NCBI GenBank assembly: GCA_900169235.1
Contig: FWCC01000462.1
Coordinates: 1-14,757 of the forward strand
From: Zarea fungicola
Lineage: Eukaryota; Ascomycota; Sordariomycetes; Hypocreales; Cordycipitaceae
DNA: 14,757 bases
Direction of reading: 5' to 3'
Shown: piece by piece, positions 1-9,203 of the stretch
Numbering within the stretch: the first letter of the stretch is position 1
Layout of the letters: every line of letters begins with the position of its first letter
Made by a program: the position numbers and the translations under genes
The notes under the pieces: generated by a model
Told to the model about the DNA's origin: nothing
The model's input: the letters and a program-made list of their open reading frames with translations, nothing else
The model's database searches: none

Positions 1-1249
1 AATTCCTGTTCTGCGTGACAAATTTCGCTTCTTACCTGATCGGCCGATAATGTGACATCTCCACGCAAGGCTCGTTAACATTGGATTGAAGCTAGTGCGG
101 GATGCTTCCCCGGCCAGAAGGCGTCGCTGTCTTCTCAGGTCTCCCACCTGGGCGTAGAAATACGGCAACATCGGCTTTGGAGTACGGATGTCTCTAATGT
201 AGCTTCAGGGTGCGTAATGCTTCAGGGAGTGTAATGACTCCCATACAAGGCCCACCATGCATCATTTGAGGACAGCGCTGTTTCCAAAACAATGATAAAC
301 TTTGGGCAGTAAGAAGTTGGTATTAATAGTCTTGGGTGATCTGATGCAGGACAATAGCAACGATGTGGCGGGTGGGTATCGCACCTGGTAGCTGCGACAG
401 ACTGCTCTCCTGAGGCTGAGAGCCAAACTACCTGATTTTAAGGCGGCGGCGTGTCTTTAACACGGAAGTTGAACCATGATCACTAGGACAAGCCATTTTC
501 TGTCGCCGCCCAACTTTCTCGCACAGATAGAGAAGGAAGTGCCATGTTATGACTATTATGCAACAAAGTCTACGCTGCGTCGGCGACCGGGCACTACGCC
601 TTGTTAAATTTTCCATAAACGAGCGACTACTTATATCTAGTACTGCATGAAAACGGTGTTTCCTCAACTCATTTCCCGCCGGCCGATCAGACCTTGGATG
701 AAGATCCAGTAACATTGGCCCTCAAGTTACCCCCGAGGCGCAGATTATCGGCCCGTGGCTTTATTCTTGCATGGTGCGCACAGCGCGAATACCTCTAATT
801 GTTACCTAATTCCGGTGCCTGTGACCAAAATTCAGGCAGAACACCACTAATATGTCAATACATGTGCAAGGCTGAGTGTCAGACTCTCAGGCCTGCCGCC
901 CTTCCCTTGACGTTGGTACCTGATCGCGCTGCCAGAAGAGTTTTTTACAAAAGAACTGCGCCAGCCCTACTAAGACGAGCTCTTCTCAGTCCACCATCCT
1001 GTTTTCTCCTTAGTTTTGACTTCCGGTTCGTTCCTGTGCTCTGTTTCTTTGCTTCGACACTCATTTCCGGTGGCCTTTGTCAATTAGATTAAGTTGCAGA
1101 CTCGCTGGCATCCTCCTCGCCCCTCACCCTTTCCAATCCGCACAATAAACTCACTCACCGTTTTTTAGTCGACATCATCATTGTTATTTGCAACTGCCAG
1201 TCATTTTTGACGTTCGCGGCTCGAGCCATTGCACAGTGAATCTTTCAAT
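1..1249. other. Non-coding region upstream of the homeobox gene
   Basis: I see no convincing gene here. The open frames on either strand are short, lack family motifs and mostly start at non-ATG codons. The last 150 bases or so (about 1100-1249) are rich in C and T and look like the 5' leader of the homeobox gene. The earlier part is mixed sequence with no tRNA B-box, no long repeat and no transposase motif that I could recognise. Confidence 0.5.
1100..1249 (+). promoter_or_regulatory. Pyrimidine-rich 5' leader / core promoter region
   Basis: C- and T-rich tracts, such as the stretch around 1110-1135 and the T run near 1160, precede the first ATG of the homeobox gene. Such tracts are typical just upstream of or within 5' leaders in filamentous ascomycetes. 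The transcription start cannot be placed from sequence alone. The start codon at 1250 has A at -3, a favourable context. Confidence 0.35.
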
Positions 1250-2190
1250 ATGCCAATGATTGCTGCTCCGCTTCTGGCGGCCGCCAACTATCCTCTGCTG
1301 CCCCATCCCAAGTCTGCCTCTCTACCCTCCATTGCACAGGTAAGCTGCCTCTAGCATTCTGCACACTAATCTACAGCAAAATACTGACATGCCACTGCAG
1401 GCAATCCCCGAATTACGTCTTGCGACGAGCCCTGGGTCATCCGTACGCCAATTACCATCCTCAAAGTTGGACACCTTCTAGCCCTACTTCCTCCAACGGA
1501 TTTATTCACCCGCCTAACAACAAGGGGCTACGTCTCTACCCTCCGGCGGAGCGCCCCACCTCGGGCCACAAACCTCCCACCGCTCATAGACAACCAACTG
1601 CCGACGATAACTGGAGAAGCCAGGCTGGTCGGCCTGGCAGAAGCCCGGTATTTGGCTCTCAGCCGAATGAGTACAGTATCCGGTACAACTCTATCTCTGC
1701 CAGTTCTGCACGGTCAGAAGAGCGCTCACCATTTGCTCCCACTCGTTACAGCATATCTCAGCATGATGGCGGCCGTTATAATGACATGGGAGACATGGGA
1801 TACATGAGCGGCAACACCAAGCAGCGAAAGCGTCGCGGGAATCTTCCAAAGAAGACTACCGAAATCCTTCGCGCCTGGTTGGTGACACATCTACAATGCC
1901 CTTATCCAACTGAGGACGAGAAGCAGGTTCTAATGCGTCTAACAGGCCTCCAAATGAGTACGTTACTTCATGTATCCAAAGAACCTCTCAATTCAACTAA
2001 TACGCTTTTAGATCAAATCTCAAACTGGTTCATCAATGCTCGCCGACGACTGTTTCCCGCAATGATCAACAATGCTCGTGCCGAAACTGACATGACGCAC
2101 AGTCGAGCCGCCACAGATGGAGCTTCCATTGGTAACCCAGATGGCTCTGGTATGGACTCTCCTGGCATTGATAGCGAAGCTAGTTCATAG
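1250..2190 (+). CDS. TALE-class homeodomain transcription factor, three exons, with a likely frame break in exon 2
   Basis: Proposed exons are 1250-1339, 1401-1957 and 2012-2190 (stop TAG). The product should be a nuclear DNA-binding regulator. After a basic [12 protein letters not shown] stretch, the spliced frame reads a complete homeodomain: helix 1 with LRAWLVTHL, the TALE-type PYPTEDEKQ loop, then [16 protein letters not shown], the recognition helix with the invariant W, F, N and R. A short tail rich in S, G and D follows. The upstream half is rich in P, S and N and probably disordered. The start at 1250 opens exon 1, which encodes [16 protein letters not shown]. Oddity: exon 1 joins the exon 2 frame reading [14 protein letters not shown], which hits TAG at 1479-1481, while the homeodomain lies one base further on. 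Removing T1479 would make the frame continuous. The cause could be a frameshift, an assembly error or an undetected intron (for example GTACGC at 1443 to AAG at 1524). The homeodomain call is strong; the 5' model is uncertain. Confidence 0.8.
1340..1400 (+). other. Intron 1 of the homeobox gene
   Basis: A 61-nt intron with donor GTAAGC directly after CAG and acceptor CTGCAG. There are ACTAAT and TACTGAC candidates for the branch site inside. The donor is close to the fungal consensus. The intron falls between codons (phase 0), which sets the exon 2 reading frame that later meets the stop at 1479. Confidence 0.65.
1958..2011 (+). other. Intron 2, inside the homeodomain
   Basis: A 54-nt intron with donor GTACGT and acceptor TTTTAG, and an ACTAAT branch-like site about a dozen bases before the acceptor. 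Removing it turns LQMS...DQISNWF into LQMNQISNWF, the canonical TALE sequence before the recognition helix, so the call is firm. The intron length is divisible by three and it contains no in-frame stop, so the unspliced frame stays open. Confidence 0.9.
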
Positions 2191-3290
2191 AGATACGATG
2201 CCGTCTCGGGAGTGGCTTTCTTGAGAAATTGAACATTTTTGTTTACGGAGCATATCTGCAGTCTGTTTTGACCTACCGGTATCTCCCGCACACTGATGCT
2301 CTGAATGGGCTTGTATGTTGGTTTCCTTGAATTCCTAGGTCAATCTATGTTCCAGAGTCAGACTGATTGCTTGGGCAAACACTCGTGTCTTTTGAATATT
2401 TCCTTGGGCGAGCAGGTAAGGCCAGAGAGGAAGATGAGGACCGGCGCCGGGAAGGGCGGAGCGCAGTGGCGGTGAGGAAACGGCCTCGCAACAGTACCAG
2501 CAGAGGCGGTCGCGCTGGAAGAACTCGAAATCAACAGTATCATAATTGCCTAGAAGAGAGATAGTATCAATACTGTAAACGAAGCCAAGTAGTGATGTTG
2601 TGTTGGGGCGAACAACCGACCTCGTCCGAAGGCTCCGAAAGAGCCTTCCTAGATTGACAGAGAACCTGTGACAGCGACGCCTAGTAGTATTCCTACAAAG
2701 CTTTGAGGCCTGGCGATGCAGACAGATGGCGCCCAGAGCCATTTGCAGGGCAACCAAATTCAGGCATCGATTGACCAGACTCGAATAAAGGCTTCAGCGA
2801 GTTTTCCAGCTGTTCCGACAAGAGGAACGCGCTTGGCGCAACTCGTGGCTGGACACGCATTCTTGACAAGCGTCCGACTCAGCAGGAACTAAGTCTTCAG
2901 CGCCAGAGAAGATATGTTGTTAATCAAAAATACGTAGCGGACTCAATTGATCAATCAAATACAATGTATTTCAAGAACTTCAAAATAATGAATAGGGAAG
3001 GTTGTTGAATTCAAAGCTACGTCAGCTAGTAAGATAATTACACAAAATTTTCTAGGCGGCTACCCTACATGATTTTGGTCGGGTCTCAATGTCAATTCAA
3101 GCTGGTGAAGGGTCTGAACGTGAGTGCCTTTGAGCTGACGCCATGCTAGATGGTGGTTTGTTTACGTTGAGACGGGAGCGAGAGAGGGACCTAACTAATG
3201 ACGCCCCACAAGCCCCAACCAATCACATGTTATGTCGATAGAGCGTAGATAGACAACTAGCTTAGCACGTCCTCATACCTCTCTTTAGGG
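2191..3290. other. Gene-poor region downstream of the homeobox gene
   Basis: Apart from the 3' flank of the homeobox gene I find nothing I can name. Overlapping short open frames around 2335-2757 on both strands lack motifs and look like chance. An AATAAA lies at about 2785, too far from the stop at 2190 to assign to the gene. The part around 2930-3055 is richer in A and T than its surroundings. Confidence 0.45.
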
Positions 3291-3295
3291 GTTTT

Positions 3296-3312
3296 AGCGG
3301 CCTGTGGCCGCT
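3296..3312. repeat. Perfect short inverted repeat AGCGGCC-TGT-GGCCGCT
   Basis: Seven-base arms around a three-base loop form a perfect hairpin. It lies just after TAGGGGTTTT. The right part, CCTGTGGCCGCT, recurs exactly at 8951-8962 and 9887-9898. The TAGGG start is reminiscent of terminal inverted repeats of hAT-type DNA transposons, but I found no matching opposite end or target-site duplication, so the element type is a guess. Confidence 0.5.
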
Positions 3313-5837
3313 GGACGAAAAGTACACTACTACTACTAACTACTACTATTGTCAACTCAAGCCTTTCCATTTTCACCAAGATAGCACTGGACGCCAGTTT
3401 GCATCCGCGAGTAGCGTGGCGCTACGAAACTCACATTGCCATGGCATCTCTAAACAGTGACTGTTGGTTCCTCACGAACGTATCATCCTGGACTGATGGT
3501 GCCTGCCTCTACTCCTGCATCCGCTGGAGAGTGAACCGTGGCGCTGGTAGAGGCTCGGTTTGCTTCCCTTGACTTGGGAATGCGTTTGTCAAGCCGGAGA
3601 TTTTGCAGTAGACTTTCAAACTCCTTATCCGTTCTCTTTTCATTGTGAGTCGTGTGATGTCGAGAAATACGACATGCGACCTGACATTGTGTGCAACCAA
3701 AGCCAGGCAGACTACCGGTCCAGAAAGCGCTTGAACGGTTGGTGATACCGACCATGGAAGAGCTAGCACCCCTGTAAGATTAGGATGCAGGTAAAGCACC
3801 CAGCACAGCATGCAGCAGACATGAAGTCACTCCTCGCCGCTGCCACTGCTGTATTCGAGTCGTCGTTGTATCAAAACTGTTCTCTTCATCCGCGAACGCC
3901 AGTTTCGGCCTGAGCATTGTCAGCATTGCGGGGAGCTGCCTTCCGCGAGCTGTCTTGAACAAATTTGAGATTCAATCCAAAATATGTCACCAAATATAGG
4001 TGTTTTTTTTTTTTGTGAATGCAATGAAATAGTAACTTGCTCAAATGGAGGCTTGTTGACTTATTGTCAGCAGTGGTGACCTAGCGATGGGGAGATGGGC
4101 GACTGGTGCTCGGGCACATGAGATTGCGAAGCCCGTTCTCTTGCTCGTCGAAAGTGTGTATTCGCTTGTGAGTAGCTGAGTGAATGCATTCGCTGCAAGC
4201 CCGTCTCGTCGGGTTCATGTCGTACATGCCACAGACTGTAAATAACAGCCAATTGTGAAGTAAAGGACGGCAAGTTCGGCCGTCATACGGCCACGGACGG
4301 AGTGTAGATAGACTTCTTACTGTATCCAGCATTCAACCGGTGTCGTTGGCTTCCCTGGTTTGACTCAAATAGGCAGTTCATGCATCGAGGCTTCGGTTGC
4401 CTCGTTGAGACGATGCAGCCAGGATCCCCGCACATTAGATAAGGCATTTTGGGTACTTCTTGGGATTCATGAGTCGCAACGTTTCGTTTCTGGCTTTGTA
4501 CAGTCTTGTGTGTTTTGCGGCTGCGGCGGAGCACGAGCCGTCCCAGCAACATGCACGGACTGGGTACACAGTACAATCCTAGCAAGAAGCCCTGCAGCCT
4601 TTTAAAGAAGATCAGATCAAAAGTGATGCATTTTGTCTGGGTCATAAAAGATGGTCAGGTTCCTGGAGCTTATTTTGTGCATTCCATCGTTTGGTTGGTG
4701 TCTCACGCATGAGACCCTCACTTCAATCCAGTAGACCAATAAATCAAGGGACGGGTGCCTCTGCCTACGGAAAATTTGGCAGGGCCGCTGGTTGGACGAG
4801 GGTTAATTGACTATCGCCCACTATCACCGCAGCGTGGTGATGGCTTGCAGACGGGGGAACCATGTCAGGTACCTGCTTGCGGTGAAGAGGAGCAGACTTT
4901 AGAGGGGTGTGTGGTAGGTACATGCACAACAGAAAGGGCTGCCGATTGGTACACAATGCCTGGAGATGCGACTGAAAAAACAAACCAGCCACGGCAGGCG
5001 GCACACAACAGTGCGCACGGATATACCGCGACCAATCGGCTAGTTAGTGCCCACCCCCTTGGTGGCCGCATCCAGAAAGACTGTGGTGGAAGTTGTTTTT
5101 TTTCTTTATACCACGTTTTGCACATGTTGAGCACGAGCGTAGTATCTCTGGGCCAATGAAGGTCCTAAACGGGCATCTGTTGTGAGTTTGTGCTTCTTGC
5201 CCTATCATCCGCAGCTATTGTGTGGCATTTTTAGGCTCATCGAGAGATGTTTCTCCTTGTGAGCAACCAATACGTAAAAGCAACTGGTCCAAGGGATTGA
5301 TGGTACTCTGTCCGCCCGTCCCGCAAGAATGCAAGGCCGCTGGCATACTATGGTGGACTGAATAAGGAAACGTCCCCTATTGGGGCATCATCAAGATGGC
5401 GGAGTACGGAAAGCAACAGCCAATCCCCAATAGTTGCTTATTTTTCACAGGGGAACTGCACTGATATTCCAGACAAAGGATGCGCTATTACGTGATTGGT
5501 TGAAAATAGATTGAGCCTTGCATCCCTTGTCTGCATCAGGAGGCGTCTCATGAGGCGGTCGGGGCTCTGCAGTTTTCTTCCCTGTGCAGTTTGATTTCGA
5601 GGCGTTGACTCATTCGCAGAGCTCAATACCCCTGTTTGGGCATGGACCCAAGCGGATGCGCGAATTACAAGTGATTCCAGCCTACCGCGGACAATACTGA
5701 CGGGTCGTAGGCTGCCACGGCATACTGCCACGACATACAAATACCGTAGCTTTCCAAGCTACTGAACCAAGAGACCCGTTAAATCAAGTTACAATCCGCA
5801 TTTCTAGCCATAATCAGCGACGAGTCTATTGAACGGG
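3313..5837. other. Long non-coding stretch with simple repeats
   Basis: About 2.5 kb without a supportable gene. It begins with an imperfect (ACT)n run at about 3326-3348 and contains a run of 12 T at 4003-4014. The longest plus-strand frame (about 4755-5159) begins with GTG and shows no domain. Two more GGCCGCT motifs occur at 4783-4789 and 5335-5341. A 9-bp inverted pair, CTATTGGGG and CCCCAATAG, lies at 5377-5385 and 5425-5433. I see no RNA gene or transposase. Confidence 0.45.
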
Positions 5838-6164
5838 ATGAGTTCTACATCAGGCACCTCTCCTCTGGCTGGAGCAGTTGAAGCCGGAGATTTGGATTCA
5901 GCAAAACTGCTCCTTGAAGGAGGTGCCGACGTCAACGACACGGACGGGAATGGGCACACTCCGCTTATCATAGCAGTCAGAGAGGGAGATTTCAACATGA
6001 CAGAGCTGCTCTTACAGAGTGGCGCCGACGTCAACGACACGAACAGAAATGAGCACACTCCGCTTTTTATAGCAGTCGGTGCCGGATCTTCAGAAATGAC
6101 AAAGCTGAGCCAAGTGCTATTGCTCTTTTCAATTCTTTACTTATTATTAGTCCTTCTTAGCTAG
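5838..6164 (+). CDS. Ankyrin-repeat fragment, probably truncated
   Basis: The frame from ATG 5838 to the stop TAG at 6162-6164 gives about 108 residues. After a short leader, two full 33-residue ankyrin units (5853-5951 and 5952-6050) are evident from the TPL or SPL start, the AV..GD...LL core and the GADVNDT end. A third unit starts at 6051 with EHTPLFIAV but breaks after EMTKL at about 6107, where LL...GAD would be expected. It is replaced by a purely hydrophobic tail, VLLLFSILYLLLVLLS. Ankyrin units mediate protein-protein contact and are often the C-terminal sensor of fungal NLR-like proteins, but no NTPase domain lies upstream. An in-frame stop at 5811-5813 limits extension, unless an exon joins at an AG near 5817. 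Most likely this is a remnant of a longer ankyrin gene; a genuine tail-anchored small protein is less likely. Confidence 0.55.
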   Translation: MSSTSGTSPLAGAVEAGDLDSAKLLLEGGADVNDTDGNGHTPLIIAVREGDFNMTELLLQSGADVNDTNRNEHTPLFIAVGAGSSEMTKLSQVLLLFSILYLLLVLLS

Positions 6165-6209
6165 AAACTAGATATTTGATTAGATTTATCGCTACGCAGT
6201 TGAGCTTTA

Positions 6210-6592
6210 TTAATCTCTACTTTGTCGTCGGACTAGCCTGGGGTTCTCTTTGATCATCGGCGGCGTGACCTCTGCCTGAAGTCTGGCCTCATCTATATTT
6301 TCCAGTGGCTCCAGCAGACTCATGCAAAGATCACGCTGGCTTGTTCTTTGATAACAGCAGCTGCTCCTGAATTTCATAGGTTTTTTGGTTGTTAGGTTTA
6401 CAAGTCAAGTTTGGACGGTAATCTTCAAAACATCTTCAGCATACTCATGCAAATATCACGCTGGATTGCTTTTTAGTGATGCCAACTGCTCCTGAATTTC
6501 ATAGCCTCTTCATGGTTGTTAGATTCGCAGGTCGGGTCTGGACAGTAATTGTAAGAACAGTAATGGTATGCCGCGGCTACTTGAAAATTGAT
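6210..6592 (-). pseudogene. Decayed minus-strand coding remnant with two tandem units, possibly zinc-finger-like
   Basis: Read on the minus strand, two diverged copies encode related peptides. In the right copy a stop-free frame from about 6592 contains CPDPTC, then HEEAMKFRSSWHH, then a stop, and on the far side of the stop QRDICMSML. In the left copy a 55-codon ORF (6377 down to 6210) starts MKFRSSCCYQ, has QRDLCMSLLEPLENID, and runs on to RLVRRQSRD. The shared KFRSS and QRD(I/L)CMS(M/L)L pattern in two copies is hard to explain unless the sequence was once coding. C-x4-C followed by F..SWHH resembles a C2H2-type finger, but the spacing is not canonical and the left copy has lost the first Cys and both His. 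No function can be assigned. The stop after WHH could derive from CAA by a C-to-T change, the type produced by RIP. Confidence 0.35.
6312..6551. repeat. Diverged tandem duplication, period about 125-127 bp
   Basis: Unit 1 is about 6312-6424 and unit 2 about 6437-6551. Shared blocks in the same order include ACTCATGCAAA, ATCACGCTGG, CTCCTGAATTTCATAG, GGTTGTTAG and GGAC-GTAAT. Matched positions differ by 125 near the start (6321 and 6446) and 127 near the end (6416 and 6543), so small indels have accumulated. The duplication underlies the minus-strand coding remnant described for 6210-6592. Confidence 0.8.
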
Positions 6593-6992
6593 TCAATTGT
6601 TCATCGAGAACTGGAAAGCATTTCTTAGACAAATACGAAAGCTAATGTTCTGGGCTGTGTTGACAAACTATCATCCATAATTCAACCGCCTCTCGGCTCT
6701 CACAACAGTCGTACAGTGGCTCTTTTCAAAGATATAATAGTGGACTGAAAGCCCCATCTGGCTCGGGTAAATTTTCGGGGTTGAAAACAGTTGCTGGGTT
6801 TCGGAAAGCCAAAAATCAGAGTAGTTACCGTGGTTGTGCTGAAATTGCCTTCTGCCCTTGCGCAGGCGAAAGCGTACCCTGTGGCGAGAGCCAGCTAGGC
6901 TACAAAGGTTTTCCTAGAGGTTAGCGTACTGTATCAGTCTGCAACAGCTCAGAGACGTACACTTATAAAAACACATTATGTGCCTCGTGTGA
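6593..6992. other. Non-coding stretch, no recognised feature
   Basis: Mixed, fairly AT-rich sequence. On the minus strand a frame around 6678-6783 (with HYYIFEKSHCTTVV) looks somewhat protein-like but is short and isolated. It could belong to the same decayed gene as the tandem units to its left. No tRNA or promoter can be supported. Confidence 0.35.
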
Positions 6993-7562
6993 TGTGGCAA
7001 GACATCAAGAAACGGCGTCAGCCAGAACGAGGCAGCCTACGTAGATCACGGCAGGGGCAAGGAGACGCAGCTGGAGGCCGTTGACCTTATTTTACGAGAG
7101 GGGATTTTACGAGAGGGGCATGTATGGTCGTACCACATTGCACCAATATATCTCAGCCCAAGTTCGCGTACTACCGGCCTACACGTAGGCAGGGCTAGAG
7201 GGCAGTGTTGTCTTCCAGTGCTCGAGCATGTCCTGAATAAAAGAGAAAAACTACGTCACTCGTTTTGCCTCGTGCCCACAGCAGTGAGAATCCATTGTGG
7301 CTGTTGTTTGCTTTTCGCTGCGCCCGAAGCACGTTTACATCAAATGTATGTCTACAATTGTACGTCCATGCCGCCCTGTAACAATGCAGAACTCATCGTA
7401 GCCCGCATTTTCTTCTTTGGGCTGAGTGTGTCTCGAGCGCATCCGCACCTCTTCATCTCCTGTTGCGACTCCCGCGACTCCCGCAACTCCCATCACTGGA
7501 AGCGATCGTGCTCGGCAACCTCCCGACTCCCCTCCGCGTCCGCACGATACCCTCCATGACGT
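6993..7562 (+). other. Long stop-free frame without a start codon, possible gene fragment
   Basis: From 6993, just after a TGA, to the stop at 7560-7562 the frame stays open for 189 codons. It has no ATG until about codon 118, so it can only be an internal exon, a fragment or chance. The first third is protein-like: VSQNEAAYVDH, GKETQLEAVDLILREG, HVWSYHIAPIYL. The last third turns rich in Cys, Ser and Arg and is not convincing. I do not recognise a family. A 15-bp direct repeat at 7089-7118 adds a second ILREG in frame. With several thousand possible frames in the window, an open run of this length is only mildly unusual. Confidence 0.25.
7089..7118. repeat. Perfect 15-bp tandem duplication (ATTTTACGAGAGGGG twice)
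   Basis: Two identical adjacent 15-base units, 7089-7103 and 7104-7118. The length is a multiple of three, so the surrounding open frame is preserved (ILREG-ILREG). It looks like a recent slippage or microduplication. Confidence 0.9.
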
Positions 7563-8079
7563 CCTCCAATTTCCCGTCTCCCTCTCCGCACCTCGCGGCG
7601 CTCAAAACCAGCCTTGCAGCATCTCCTCTACCCCCACAAACTGATTTGTGTGCCTTTCTTCCCAAGAACTCTTTGCAATAGATATTAATTTAAGCTGATT
7701 GCAAGCTACGTCCGTCAGTCAGCATCACGCCCACGTCAACTAGATCCTTTGGGACGATTCGTCTTCTATTCGCTGCTGTGGGTTGTGGCATGGTGACTTC
7801 CTCCGACGGTCACGAATCCTTCAACGCAGATGTACGGGGAACATCTCGCCGACGGCAGATGAGCAACCGCCATTCGGGCGGAGTGCTAAACAAAGACTTA
7901 TCAACCATATAAAAATACTTTACTATAACTACTCATGCTTTTAAACTCCATTCCGCTTGTGCTTGTGCATCGGGAATGAGACAGTCAACTCCAACTAGCA
8001 ATAGCGAGTGCTCATTTCCTTCCGTCCAGTTGTTCAAATGAATCGTCCTGCTTCCAGGATGTGCAGAGCGCAGCACTTT
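7563..8079. other. Non-coding stretch with a C/T-rich block to its left
   Basis: The block from about 7440 to 7660 is C- and T-rich and includes three near-copies of CGACTCCCG at about 7468-7493. It resembles a fungal promoter or leader, or a low-complexity Pro/Ser/Thr coding exon, but no downstream plus-strand gene follows, so I assign neither. From 7680 to 8079 I see nothing except the 3' flank of the minus-strand gene ending at 8080. Confidence 0.4.
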
Positions 8080-8427
8080 CTAGCAATACGCGCGAGTATC
8101 CCAATAGATGGAGCTGCCATTACATTGAAGACTGTTCAGCAGAATTGAGGACCCTTTTGGTGATGTATAGTTCAAATTCGAGCCGTAAAAGTCTACGAAA
8201 AGATAATAGTCATCAAGGCAGATGATCTGCCACTGCGCCTGCGGGTTATCGAAGGCGCCAGGGTGTTGCCATCCCCACGTAGAGTTACACACCACACCGA
8301 TATTTTTGACCACAGCGATACCTTCTTTGATACGCGTCCCGTTGTTTCCGGCGACAATTTCCCCCTGGAAATAAACACATGCGTTGGCGGATGCAGCTTG
8401 TACCAACAGACGTTTAACAGAGGTCAT
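8080..8427 (-). CDS. Small cysteine-containing protein, putative secreted protein of unknown function
   Basis: A 115-codon frame starts at ATG 8427-8425 in a strong context (AAAACCATG, A at -3) and ends at TAG 8080. The N-terminus, MTSVKRLLVQAASANA, looks like a very short signal peptide ending in an AxA site just before Cys17, but its hydrophobic core is only about seven residues and contains Gln, so export is uncertain. Five Cys (17, 47, 70, 102, 115) and four N-glycosylation sequons (N29, N48, N86, N103) fit an extracellular protein, and the chain ends in Cys. The middle is rich in W, Y and F (WGWQHPGAF, QWQIICLDDYYLFVDFYG). Length and composition resemble small secreted or effector-like proteins of fungi, though I do not recognise a named family. 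A TATAA lies about 40 bases upstream of the start on the coding strand. The overlapping plus-strand frames have no such features. Confidence 0.55.
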   Translation of the reverse strand: MTSVKRLLVQAASANACVYFQGEIVAGNNGTRIKEGIAVVKNIGVVCNSTWGWQHPGAFDNPQAQWQIICLDDYYLFVDFYGSNLNYTSPKGSSILLNSLQCNGSSIYWDTRAYC

Positions 8428-9203
8428 GGTTTTGTGGTCACCGACAAAGAGACTGCGCGTTTCTATGCTAAGGATTCACAACCTCTTATAAGTACTTTGA
8501 CCATTCCAAGGTCTAGGTGCATCATGTGACTACAGTAGCATCCATCTAATTGGTGTTTCTTGAAACGATTTCCTCCGAGAGCGTTGCAAAGCTTTCGGCT
8601 TCCACTAACATCCACAAGTAACAGTAAACAAAGGGGCACACCAAGACTTGCTCCGGCTTTTCTTATCGCGACAAAACTGGCTTCTGAGGAGATTTGCCTC
8701 CGAAAATCCCGGCCGGTCCAGTATTAATATGGTTGAGCGGAAATGCGGCGGCTCCGGCAAGAAACTCCGAAAGCAGCGCTGTCGGGAAACCCAATGGCGT
8801 CTATCGGCTGCACTCTCAAATAGATTTCATGCCGCAAATGAATTGCTGTCTGTCAGTTCCGCCATTCACACGCCGTACTATGTAGGCTGCGGGCCGACGT
8901 TCGGTACATCCGGCCGACGGTACAGGTCATGTCTGCCCTGTGGCTTCTGCCCTGTGGCCGCTGAGAGATGATCTCATCGTCCGCTCAAGTGGCATTGTTT
9001 AGAAATACATTAGCCGCGCTATTTTTCACTTGCAATTAATTGCTCAAAGAGCGGCTTCAAAGCCATGCGCAGATCCACCAGAGTAGAGATCCAGTTGATG
9101 GTCGAAGAATCGATCGTGATGTGCCAGATATGAAGTGACCATGTGCTGCTCCATGTTGCGTCTCAGAGCATGGTTACAATATGCCGGTGGAGGGGAACTG
9201 ACC
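8428..9203. other. Non-coding stretch upstream of the small minus-strand gene
   Basis: The first 100 bases probably carry the promoter of the gene ending at 8427. Further right, open frames at about 8648-8971 and 8694-8885 (plus) lack motifs. A 13-base direct repeat, TCTGCCCTGTGGC, occurs at 8932-8944 and 8946-8958, next to CCTGTGGCCGCT at 8951-8962. No RNA gene is visible. Confidence 0.4.

Noticed and set aside
36..690. 11-bp inverted repeat CTGATCGGCCG (36-46) and CGGCCGATCAG (680-690) as transposon ends
   Set aside because: The similarity stops outside the 11 bp, no target-site duplication flanks it, and pairs of this length are expected by chance in 14.7 kb.
799..1092. 97-codon plus-strand open frame upstream of the homeobox gene
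   Set aside because: It starts at TTG and has no motif. Its 3' end lies just upstream of the probable leader.
2335..2757. 140-codon minus-strand open frame and overlapping plus-strand frame at 2367-2564
   Set aside because: Neither has a motif or a supporting context, and the composition looks random.
3270..3775. Element from TAGGGGTTTTAGC (about 3286) to GCTAGCACCCCTG (about 3763-3775) with hAT-like ends
   Set aside because: Only AGGGGT and TAGC match between the ends, and the flanking eight bases differ, so there is no target-site duplication.
4755..5159. 134-codon plus-strand open frame
   Set aside because: It starts at GTG, has no recognisable domain, and is no longer than chance frames in a region of this size.
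7426..7681. Pro/Ser/Thr-rich overlapping frames (7426-7644 and 7463-7681)
   Set aside because: The C/T-rich composition makes such frames in all phases. None continues into a recognisable protein.
8263..8529. 88-codon plus-strand frame over the small secreted protein gene
   Set aside because: It lacks motifs, whereas the minus-strand frame has a good start context, cysteines and glycosylation sequons.
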